In this document: one piece after another, positions 1-5,924 of the stretch
How the letters are laid out: the number at the start of each line of letters is the position of its first letter
How positions within the stretch are numbered: position 1 is the stretch's first letter
Source: an uncultured Bacteriovorax sp.
GTDB taxonomy: Bacteria; Bdellovibrionota; Bacteriovoracia; Bacteriovoracales; Bacteriovoracaceae
DNA length: 6,628 bases
Reading direction: 5' to 3'
Assembly: GCA_946480715.1 (NCBI GenBank)
Contig: CAMLKK010000090.1
Span: 1-6,628, forward strand
Notes under the pieces: generated by a model
The model's database searches: none
The model's input: only the letters and a program-made list of their open reading frames with translations
Told to the model about the DNA's origin: nothing
Program-made: the position numbers and the translations under genes

Positions 1-1
1 T

Positions 2-1813
2 CTCTTATCTAGTTTTTTAATGGTGGCGGGCCCGGTTACGGCGTCCGCCACTTCTCTTTCATACGATCGCGCTTATTGGCTCAAACTTCTTCATTTCGAT
101 AAAAATTCAAAATCTCGTGCTGACTCCGAAAAATTCTTTCTCGCTCCTAACGGTAAAACGAATCCTGATGCTGAACTGGCAGCGACGATCAATGCCTTCA
201 AAGATCAAAATGCCGTGGCCGGATGGTTTAATTATCATCCGCAATGTGTATTTCGTGAGCGATTGAGATTTTTACAGGAACAAGGACTGCTAGAATCGAT
301 CCCACTGGTTTCCTGTAAAGAGTTCGACGAATGGAAAGCGGGCCTTAATGCTGAAAGTGTGACACTTATTTTTTCTTCTTCCTATCCAAACAACCCTTCG
401 TCATTGTTTGGGCACACATTGCTCAGGTTTAACCAAAAAAATAAAACGAATGACCTTCTCGATTACGCTGTCGCCTTTAGTGCGATTCCAGAATCGGATG
501 ATCCGGGAATCATCTTTGCCTACAAAGGAATGTTTGGCGGATACAAAGGGCTTTTTGAAGTCACAAAGTATTATACCAAGGTTAATGAATACAATAACGG
601 CGAATCGCGCGACTTGATTGAATATAATTTAAATCTTTCTCAAGATGAGCTCGATCGAATGATTAATCACCTCTGGGAGCTTTATCAAACCACATACTTT
701 GATTATTTTTTTACAGATGAAAATTGCTCTGCTGTTTTGATGGATGTTCTCGCCGTTCCTTTTCATAAAGACGGAGTGATCAATGATCACGAGCGTTGGT
801 ACTATCTTCCCAGTGAAATGGTAAAAAGATTTCGTGAACTTCCTGGCCGTATTGCATCTGTAAAATATCGGCCAAGTCTAAAAAAACAACTCACAAAAAA
901 ATGGGAATCATTATCGCAGTCGGAAATCGATGATGTTGAAAAAATTCTTGATGAAGGTGTTGTTCCTGCTGACTATGCCAATCCAAAAGTTCTTGAAGCG
1001 GTTGTAAGTTATATCGATTTCACTCGCAATCGAAAAAAAGAAAAACTAGAAGGCGAGTCGCAAAAGCTCATGCGCGCGGCCCTTATCAGACGTGCAGCTC
1101 TGCCAAAAAGTGAAGCAGCAACTGTTTTATACGATGAAAGCAACCGTCCGGATGAAGGGCATGAACCACAAAAATTTTCTTTTTTTACTAAGCTTGAAGA
1201 TGATCGATTTCAATTAGGAGTGGAGCTTAAACAAGGCTATCACGATCTCATGAGTAACGATAAAGGCTTCGATCCTTTCTCTCAATTTGATTTCTTCACT
1301 GTTTCGGCGATCTATGACTTTAAATTGAAAAAATTCGATTACGAACAACTCACACTTGTGGATCTCATCTCATTTCATGAATACCGCACCTTTGATCCGC
1401 AACTTTCATGGAGAGCAAAAGTGAGTAGTGATCGTCTCTATGTTGATGGATGCGAACTTTGCCATAAATTAAATGCTCAGGCCTACGGTGGTCCTACTTT
1501 CAAAGTTAATGAAAGAGGAGTGTTCGCTGCGATGTTAGGAGCGTATGGAGAAGCAAGTTCACACCTGAAGAAAGGTCATCGACTGGGGCCTGCGGCGGAA
1601 ATTTCTTTTTATCAACAATTTGGTAATGCTTATAAGTTTGGACTCATTGATGAACTCCGCCTTGATGCCACTCGAAAAATTCGCAAAGATAGTGTGAACA
1701 CGTTAACTGTTCGGCATGCATTTTTCTTAGGCAGTGATGGAGATATTAGACTGGATTCAAAATTTCTAAATGATTTCTCAGTTCATCAGGTGAGTTATGG
1801 TTTTTATTTCTAG
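2..1813 (+). CDS. DUF4105 (Lnb N-terminal periplasmic domain) envelope protein, 5'-truncated by the window edge
   Basis: An ATG lies at 20, but the frame is open back to base 2, and the preceding codons read LLSSFL, running into MVAGPVTASA. Together these look like the core and cleavage region of a signal peptide, so the true start probably lies left of the window. Residues below count from the ATG at 20. The N-terminal half carries DUF4105 hallmarks: NNPSSLFGHTLLRF at about 124-137, with G131-H132, and a later DENCS motif with C236. His before Cys suggests a circularly permuted papain-like (LRAT/YiiX type) fold; this is inference. From about 385 the sequence is rich in alternating polar and aromatic residues and ends in SYGFYF, the kind of C-terminal aromatic strand recognised by the BAM machine, so an outer-membrane beta-barrel is likely. 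C478-x-x-C481-H482 lies in this part. The substrate is unknown. It overlaps the next gene by 17 bases, suggesting co-transcription. Confidence 0.85.
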   Translation, partial: LLSSFLMVAGPVTASATSLSYDRAYWLKLLHFDKNSKSRADSEKFFLAPNGKTNPDAELAATINAFKDQNAVAGWFNYHPQCVFRERLRFLQEQGLLESIPLVSCKEFDEWKAGLNAESVTLIFSSSYPNNPSSLFGHTLLRFNQKNKTNDLLDYAVAFSAIPESDDPGIIFAYKGMFGGYKGLFEVTKYYTKVNEYNNGESRDLIEYNLNLSQDELDRMINHLWELYQTTYFDYFFTDENCSAVLMDVLAVPFHKDGVINDHERWYYLPSEMVKRFRELPGRIASVKYRPSLKKQLTKKWESLSQSEIDDVEKILDEGVVPADYANPKVLEAVVSYIDFTRNRKKEKLEGESQKLMRAALIRRAALPKSEAATVLYDESNRPDEGHEPQKFSFFTKLEDDRFQLGVELKQGYHDLMSNDKGFDPFSQFDFFTVSAIYDFKLKKFDYEQLTLVDLISFHEYRTFDPQLSWRAKVSSDRLYVDGCELCHKLNAQAYGGPTFKVNERGVFAAMLGAYGEASSHLKKGHRLGPAAEISFYQQFGNAYKFGLIDELRLDATRKIRKDSVNTLTVRHAFFLGSDGDIRLDSKFLNDFSVHQVSYGFYF

Positions 1814-2597
1814 ATTAATCATCGTCGTTCTTTTAAGCGTGAGCTGCACCAGTCTCATCTACCAACCTGATAAATACTTTTGGGCCAATCCTGAACAATT
1901 CAAAGTAAAATACGAACCATTTACAGTTGAGTCGTTGGATGGAACAAAACTATCCGCGTGGAAATTGCTTTCCAAAGAAAAACCAAAACGCCTCGTACTT
2001 TTTTTTCATGGCAATGCTCAAAACCTCACCGCCCATTATGTGACGCTTCACTGGTTAGTGGAGCACAAAACAGACGTCATTATTTTTGATTATCGTGGAT
2101 ATGGAATTTCCGAAGGAAAGCCGAATCCAAAAGGGGTGAGCGAAGACGGACTGGTCTTTCTTAATTATGCCTATGAGGAATTCAAAAAAGGGGGCTACGA
2201 GCAGTTTGTGGTTTATACCCAGAGCTTAGGTGGGGCGATTGCCCTTAAGGCCCTGGAGGATTTTAAACATCGTGATGAAATTTCGCTCCTTGTTTTAGAT
2301 TCTACTTTTCTATCACCAAGACTTGTTGCCCGCGATAAAACTAATTTTGCACTCGCGTGGCTCATCTCAAATAACTACACTGCTGATCCGAAACTATCCC
2401 ACATAACGATGCCAGTGCTTTCGATTCACAGTAAAGCTGACAAAGTCATCAATTACGATTTAGGGGTGAAGCTTTACGAGGCTCTTCCCACAAAGAAAAA
2501 ACAATTCTGGACGTTGGATGTTCCCGGACATGGTGATGTCTACTTCATCGAAAAAAACAAATACCGGGCCGAGCTACTTAAAGTTTTGGACAACTAA
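1797..2597 (+). CDS. Alpha/beta hydrolase lipoprotein (BEM46/ABHD13-like serine hydrolase)
   Basis: The 266-residue protein opens with a short positively charged stretch, a hydrophobic segment and a probable lipid-attachment Cys17 (LLSVSC). The -3 residue is Ser rather than the usual Leu, so the lipobox is imperfect. The rest is a compact alpha/beta hydrolase: oxyanion-hole loop HGNAQN (71-76), DYRGYG (98-103), nucleophile elbow TQSLGG with Ser143, probable acid Asp215 in HSKADKV, and His245 in PGHGD. The complete triad argues for an active esterase, thioesterase or peptidase; the substrate cannot be read from sequence. The elbow has Thr141 where most relatives have Gly. The start overlaps the upstream gene, with AGGTGAG at 1788-1794 as a closely spaced ribosome binding site, so translation may be coupled. 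The 3' end overlaps the opposite-strand cytochrome gene by 20 bases. Fold and triad are secure; the lipoprotein call is likely. Confidence 0.88.
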   Translation: MVFISRLIIVVLLSVSCTSLIYQPDKYFWANPEQFKVKYEPFTVESLDGTKLSAWKLLSKEKPKRLVLFFHGNAQNLTAHYVTLHWLVEHKTDVIIFDYRGYGISEGKPNPKGVSEDGLVFLNYAYEEFKKGGYEQFVVYTQSLGGAIALKALEDFKHRDEISLLVLDSTFLSPRLVARDKTNFALAWLISNNYTADPKLSHITMPVLSIHSKADKVINYDLGVKLYEALPTKKKQFWTLDVPGHGDVYFIEKNKYRAELLKVLDN

Positions 2598-4152
2598 CTT
2601 TTTTGTAGTGCTCGTCGAAAACATCTTTTTTCACTTTGATTCCCGTTTCATACCATTCAGGCGATTGATCAGGAGTGTGACATGAAAGACATTTGTCTTT
2701 GATGTTTGCTGCTGGCGATTTTTCTTTCGGATGATTGTCCGCCGTTGAATGGCAGTTCAAACATTGAACGTTGGCAAAGTTGTGAGTCGCTTGTGTTTTT
2801 TTATCCAGAGCAAACCACTGAACCGAAACTTTTTTGCGTTCTTCTGGAGCTGCGTTTCTCACTGAAGTGATGTGAGCTCCCATTTTTTTAACTTCATTCC
2901 AATAATCAATGGCCGGCTTTTTCTTGAACGTCACCATGTCTTTTACTGCTGAAAAACCTTTTGGATCATTGAGACCGAGAGAGTGACAACCAACGCATGA
3001 AAGATTGTTTGGTTCTCCTACGTTAATCAAAGTCGTGTAGGCGATAGAGTGTGCCGTTCCTTGCCAGAAATCGGCCTGGGCCGTGTGGCACTGGATACAT
3101 GAAGAAGCTGTTTTGAATTTTTTTACATTAGCATGGGCCATCTTCTGCATATCTGTTGCAGACATTCCCATGGCCGCTTGTTCTTTGATTTGCAGATCAT
3201 TCATTTTCGCTTTGTGATCATCAATAAAAGAGCGCATTGGATTTGGGCTTAGATTTTTTTCAAGTTCATCGCGAATTTCAGCAATGGCGTATGTGTCTGT
3301 TTGTTTTTTCGAATTGAGATCCATCTTGATCTCACCGATGTAATGATTTTTCGAAAGAACTTGGACAATTTTTACATTCCCTTCGTCCTGGCTGAAGCGA
3401 AGAAAACTTTGTGAGTGAGCACCAATAATCCAGTCGATCATTGGAAATTGTTTGGCGAGAGCAGCATCAGGATCAATTCCAGCGTGCGAGAGTACAACAA
3501 GGCGGTGATAAGCATTGGCCTCAACATATCCTGCCGCTTTCACTTCTTTTAAAACTTCAGGAAGAGCTGCTGCCGGTGATTCAAAATAATTGGCAGCTTC
3601 ACCTAACATCGCTTCTGGATCAACAAGCCCGATGAGGAAGACTTTAGTTTGTCCGCGATCAACAACCGCAAAACGTTTATGTTTAATTGAAGATTCATCT
3701 TTTAAATTGGCAATTAAGAAATCGAATTTTCTTTTTTCCGCCAGCTGTTTAAGGAAATCAAATCCCATCGCGAAGTCCTGATCGCCGGGAACGAAATATT
3801 TCAGGCCAACTTGCTCAAGACCAATTGCTAAATTTTCAGCTGCAAAAGTCAGTGACTGCTTCATTGTCGCCGGAACAACTGATGAAGGAAAAAATGTATC
3901 TCCTGTATCAACGTAGAGAATTTCAGAATCTTTTGAGACGGCATCAAAATAGCCAGCAACTTGCGGCAATCCACCGAGTGGAAAATTGCGGCAACCACAT
4001 GGATGTGTTTCGCCGCTTATATTGTGAGAGAAGAGGAGTGAGAATTTTTTATTAACTGAAGCAGGGACTACATTTTTTTCATCTATTTTAGCGACATAAT
4101 AAGAACAAGAGGTAATAAGAACGAGGAGAGTCGCTAAAAGAGTTTTTTTCAC
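2578..4152 (-). CDS. Lipoprotein fusing a 5'-nucleotidase-like metallophosphatase domain to a tetraheme c-type cytochrome
   Basis: The start is GTG (4152-4150), giving 524 residues. A lipoprotein signal peptide ends at Cys16 (LITSC). Residues about 36-290 resemble the metallophosphatase domain of the UshA/SoxB type: FSHNISG (41-47), CGC (52-54) followed by GGLPQVAGYFD, VDTGD (81-85), PGDQDFAMG (122-130), LSHAGID (221-227) and IIGAHSQ (242-248). Several canonical metal ligands look replaced. The C-terminal part has four CXXCH haem sites, at Cys352-His356, Cys386-His390, Cys464-His468 and Cys488-His492, with WQGTAH after the first, as in cytochrome c554-type multihaem proteins. It probably sits in the outer membrane facing the periplasm and carries electrons; substrate and partners are unknown. 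GAAGG at 4164-4160 is a usable ribosome binding site, and the GTGA overlap with the TPR lipoprotein gene implies coupled translation as the last gene of the pal operon. Related fusions are usually annotated only as multiheme cytochromes. Confidence 0.9.
   Translation of the reverse strand: MKKTLLATLLVLITSCSYYVAKIDEKNVVPASVNKKFSLLFSHNISGETHPCGCRNFPLGGLPQVAGYFDAVSKDSEILYVDTGDTFFPSSVVPATMKQSLTFAAENLAIGLEQVGLKYFVPGDQDFAMGFDFLKQLAEKRKFDFLIANLKDESSIKHKRFAVVDRGQTKVFLIGLVDPEAMLGEAANYFESPAAALPEVLKEVKAAGYVEANAYHRLVVLSHAGIDPDAALAKQFPMIDWIIGAHSQSFLRFSQDEGNVKIVQVLSKNHYIGEIKMDLNSKKQTDTYAIAEIRDELEKNLSPNPMRSFIDDHKAKMNDLQIKEQAAMGMSATDMQKMAHANVKKFKTASSCIQCHTAQADFWQGTAHSIAYTTLINVGEPNNLSCVGCHSLGLNDPKGFSAVKDMVTFKKKPAIDYWNEVKKMGAHITSVRNAAPEERKKVSVQWFALDKKTQATHNFANVQCLNCHSTADNHPKEKSPAANIKDKCLSCHTPDQSPEWYETGIKVKKDVFDEHYKKVSCPKL
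4149..4152 (-). other. GTGA stop-start overlap coupling the TPR lipoprotein gene to the cytochrome gene
   Basis: On the minus strand GTGA combines the GTG start of the phosphatase-cytochrome gene with the TGA stop of the TPR gene. Such 4-base overlaps usually indicate translational coupling and tie the amounts of the two proteins together. The GAAGG at 4164-4160 lies inside the end of the TPR gene. Confidence 0.85.
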
Positions 4153-4964
4153 AGTTTGGCCTTCAGTTTGGCTGCTTCCGCAGCTTCTTTGCTTTTTGGA
4201 AAGCGTGAAAGAAGTTCATCTAACGTAAGACTTGCTTCTTCTTTTGATTTTAATTTATCGAAAGTTTTTGCGAGATTGAGGAGAGTCGCAGGAGCGAATG
4301 ACGACTTAGGATTGTCGCTGAAGAGTTTAGAGAAATAAACTTTTGCCTCTTCATATTTTTTATTTTTGTATTCAATCATTCCCAGAAAGTGAGTAGCACC
4401 TTCACGGTCTTTCTTTTTTGCTTTTTTGTCTGATTCAACAGCGAGGAAAATTTCTTTAGCAGAGTCTAGGTCTTTTGCTTTGTATTTTTTCATTCCTTCA
4501 GCAAATGTGATGACATCTTCGACACCATCACTGCTGTCGGAATCTTCATTTACGGCTTTTTTTTTTGAAGGGCGTTCTTCTTCTTTCGTTAACTTTGAAA
4601 GAGTCTCAATAACTTCTTCAATGTAACCGCTTTGATTATTCACTTTTTCAGTAAGGGCCTTAAGATATTCAACTTGCTTCTTGTGGCCTTCTTCCATGTC
4701 ATTAAGGCGTTGATTCAATGCCTGATTATCTTTTAAGGCCTGAGCACGTTGATGACTTAGCTCTTCAACCTGACCATTTAAGCGCGCAAGTTGTTCTTCG
4801 ATTGTTGTAAAACGAGATGAGACGCCAGCGGTGCTTTTTTGTGTTTGTTGAATCTGTTCATTAAGATTTTCTACGGTACGTTCACGACGAATGTCTTCTT
4901 GTGTTTTACAAGCACCAAGTGTGAGAGTAAGCGCGATTAAAAGGAGTGTTGATTGACCTTTCAT
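4149..4964 (-). CDS. Coiled-coil and TPR lipoprotein, CpoB/YbgF-like Tol-Pal associated protein
   Basis: This 271-residue protein has a clear lipoprotein signal ending LGAC (Cys19). Residues about 25-128 are heptad-rich, charged and Gln-rich, predicting a long coiled coil that could trimerise as in YbgF/CpoB. A Lys/Glu/Ser-rich low-complexity linker (about 127-150) follows, then about three TPR-like helix pairs at 152-264 (for example FAEGMKKYKAKDLDSAKEIF and GMIEYKNKKYEEAKVYFSKL). In enterobacteria CpoB is a soluble periplasmic protein that couples Tol-Pal to septal peptidoglycan synthesis; here the coil-plus-TPR order and the pal operon support a similar role, but the lipid anchor differs, so strict orthology is not claimed. 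GAGGA at 4975-4971, six bases before the ATG, is a strong ribosome binding site. The linker is encoded by a run of ten A. The alternative reading is a generic TPR lipoprotein unrelated to Tol-Pal. Confidence 0.85.
   Translation of the reverse strand: MKGQSTLLLIALTLTLGACKTQEDIRRERTVENLNEQIQQTQKSTAGVSSRFTTIEEQLARLNGQVEELSHQRAQALKDNQALNQRLNDMEEGHKKQVEYLKALTEKVNNQSGYIEEVIETLSKLTKEEERPSKKKAVNEDSDSSDGVEDVITFAEGMKKYKAKDLDSAKEIFLAVESDKKAKKKDREGATHFLGMIEYKNKKYEEAKVYFSKLFSDNPKSSFAPATLLNLAKTFDKLKSKEEASLTLDELLSRFPKSKEAAEAAKLKAKL
4557..4566 (-). repeat. Homopolymer of ten A within the TPR lipoprotein gene
   Basis: On the coding strand a run of ten A spans the last base of a Ser codon and three Lys codons (residues 134-136), in the linker between the coiled coil and the TPR domain. 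Gain or loss of one A brings a stop codon within four codons after the tract, which would leave only the lipid-anchored coiled coil. Confidence 0.9.
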
Positions 4965-4970
4965 GAAAAA

Positions 4971-4975
4971 TCCTC
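4971..4975 (-). promoter_or_regulatory. Ribosome binding site of the coiled-coil/TPR lipoprotein gene
   Basis: GAGGA on the minus strand lies 6 bases before the ATG at 4964, within the 28-base gap after the DUF4398-like gene. This gene therefore has its own strong initiation signal, unlike the DUF4398-like gene before it. Confidence 0.75.
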
Positions 4976-4992
4976 GTGTCAGATTGATTATA

Positions 4993-5295
4993 CTATAAAT
5001 TTTCTAATGTCTTTTTTCTGATGGCAACATATTCCGCTCTCTCTGAATATTTTTTGGAGAGGAGAGCGTATTGTTGAGCTTTGTTGAAGTACTTGCGTTT
5101 GTAGGAAGATTTAGCTTTGAGATAGTAGTACTCGGCTTTACGGAAGAGACCTGGAGCTTTTACGTCGGCCTGGGATTCTTTGGCTGCCATGAAAGCAACT
5201 TGGGCCATGGACATTTCCATCTTAGGGCGCGTGGTAGTTAAACCGCACGCCGTAAGGAAGGAAATCAATAAAAGCAAAGAGACATTTTTAATCAT
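4993..5295 (-). CDS. Small DUF4398-like lipoprotein
   Basis: The 100-residue product has a lipoprotein signal peptide ending LTAC (Cys17). The mature part is helical: a first helix near 28-42 (MAQVAFMAAKESQA), then APGLFRKAEYYYLKAK (47-62) and KYFNKAQQYALLSKKYSERAE (about 68-88). An APxLF-x-KAE segment followed by a second helix with KAxQYA is the pattern of DUF4398, small envelope proteins often found beside OmpA/Pal-type genes. No enzymatic motif is present; a structural or partner role at the outer membrane is inference. It begins only 3 bases after the pal stop codon and has no clear Shine-Dalgarno sequence before its ATG, so its translation probably depends on ribosomes finishing pal. 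The next gene follows after 28 bases. Confidence 0.82.
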   Translation of the reverse strand: MIKNVSLLLLISFLTACGLTTTRPKMEMSMAQVAFMAAKESQADVKAPGLFRKAEYYYLKAKSSYKRKYFNKAQQYALLSKKYSERAEYVAIRKKTLENL

Positions 5296-5298
5296 TAA

Positions 5299-5820
5299 TT
5301 ATTTTTCAGTTACAACGAAGTTAGCTCTTCTGTTTTTTGACCATGACTCTTCATCGTGACCAAATGAAACTGGTTTTTCTTTTCCAAGAGAAATTGTTGT
5401 GATTCTGTTAGCAGCTACACCTTGAGAGATAAGGTAATCACGAACGCCTTTTGCACGTTTTTCACCTAGAGCAAGGTTGAATTGAACTGAACCGCGTTCA
5501 TCAGCGTGTCCTTCAACTTGAACTTTAACAGTTCCATTTTTCTTAAGGAATTCAGCGTTGCTCATAAGTGTTTCTTGAGTTGATCCACCGATAGCAGATG
5601 AATTGAAGTCGAAGTATACAGTTTTTAATCCACCAGCGCGGTTAGTATCTGAATCACCGTTAAGCTCTAAGCTCATTCCAGCGTTGTTTCCATTTTCAGT
5701 TACAGTATCAACACTTGGAGTTCCATCAGTTTCAGCAGCTGATTTCTTTTTGCTCGCACATGAAGTTAATGAAAGAGATGTTGCGAGAAGAGTGATGATG
5801 AAAAGCGATTTCAATTTCAT
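5299..5820 (-). CDS. pal: Peptidoglycan-associated lipoprotein Pal (OmpA family)
   Basis: Starting at the ATG at 5820 the protein has 173 residues, the usual Pal length. The frame extends to an ATG at 5850, but the inner start is chosen because AGGAG (5833-5829) lies 8 bases upstream and the protein then opens with MKLKSLF, a standard lipoprotein signal ending LTSC (Cys21). A Ser/Thr/Asn-rich flexible linker (about 22-64) leads to a complete OmpA-like peptidoglycan-binding domain: TVYFDFNSSAI (67-77), VEGHADERGS (102-111), NLALGEKRAKGVRDYL (115-130), SLGKEKP and NRRANFVV near the end. Asp107 and Arg122 have the same 15-residue spacing as the OmpA Asp/Arg pair that grips diaminopimelate. Pal tethers the outer membrane to the wall and works with TolB, but no tolB lies directly upstream; a divergent peptidase gene is there instead. 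It is the first gene of a four-gene lipoprotein operon. Confidence 0.96.
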   Translation of the reverse strand: MKLKSLFIITLLATSLSLTSCASKKKSAAETDGTPSVDTVTENGNNAGMSLELNGDSDTNRAGGLKTVYFDFNSSAIGGSTQETLMSNAEFLKKNGTVKVQVEGHADERGSVQFNLALGEKRAKGVRDYLISQGVAANRITTISLGKEKPVSFGHDEESWSKNRRANFVVTEK

Positions 5821-5828
5821 GGGGAAGG

Positions 5829-5833
5829 CTCCT
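5829..5833 (-). promoter_or_regulatory. Ribosome binding site of pal, decides its start
   Basis: AGGAG on the minus strand sits 8 bases before the ATG at 5820. It would lie inside the coding sequence if translation began at the earlier in-frame ATG at 5850. Its strength and spacing, and the clean lipoprotein signal that follows, favour the 5820 start. Confidence 0.8.
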
Positions 5834-5891
5834 TTTGTTAACAAAATCAAAAAATGTTTATTTCAAATGACTTTAAAGATAGTTATGATTA

Positions 5892-5910
5892 TGCATATTT
5901 TACTGCATAT
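5892..5910. repeat. Two direct TGCATAT repeats upstream of the metallopeptidase gene
   Basis: TGCATAT occurs at 5892-5898 and again at 5904-5910, a 12-base period, about one helical turn apart. The first copy is embedded in the perfect palindrome TATGCATA (5890-5897). The pair lies where a transcription start for the peptidase gene would be expected, so it could be an operator. In AT-rich DNA such short repeats also occur by chance. Confidence 0.3.
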
Positions 5911-5917
5911 AAGGAAG
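5911..5917 (+). promoter_or_regulatory. Ribosome binding site of the metallopeptidase gene
   Basis: AAGGAAG lies 7 bases before the ATG at 5925, overlapping by two bases an in-frame TAA at 5910-5912. The stop excludes any longer version of the gene, so this site fixes the start. Confidence 0.75.
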
Positions 5918-5924
5918 AAAAAAA

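Larger units (their letters stand above)
5821..5924. promoter_or_regulatory. Divergent intergenic region, pal operon and metallopeptidase gene
   Basis: These 104 bases are the only noncoding stretch that can hold promoters for both the leftward pal operon and the rightward peptidase gene. It is very AT-rich. Possible -10 boxes overlap: TATGAT at 5884-5889 on the plus strand and CATAAT at 5893-5888 on the minus strand. Each matches the sigma-70 consensus at five of six positions, but good -35 boxes at 17-base spacing are missing (TTTCAA at 5861-5866 on plus is poor). The region as a promoter carrier is secure; the exact boxes are guesses. Confidence 0.5.

Noticed and set aside
2580..2604. Possible terminator: AAAGTT pairing with AACTTT followed by a T-run after the hydrolase stop
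   Set aside because: The stem is only six mostly A-T pairs with a ten-base loop and no GC core, and it lies within the opposite-strand coding sequence.
3825..4055. Plus-strand open frame of 76 codons inside the cytochrome gene
   Set aside because: It is antisense to the metallophosphatase domain, and its composition mirrors that gene; no start signal or domain supports it.
4426..4626. Plus-strand Ser/Phe-rich open frame opposite the TPR lipoprotein gene
   Set aside because: Its Ser/Phe richness is just the complement of Lys/Glu-rich codons on the minus strand.
5821..5850. Ten-residue N-terminal extension of Pal from the ATG at 5850
   Set aside because: The extension would contain the strong AGGAG site and put an unlikely segment before a standard lipoprotein signal peptide.
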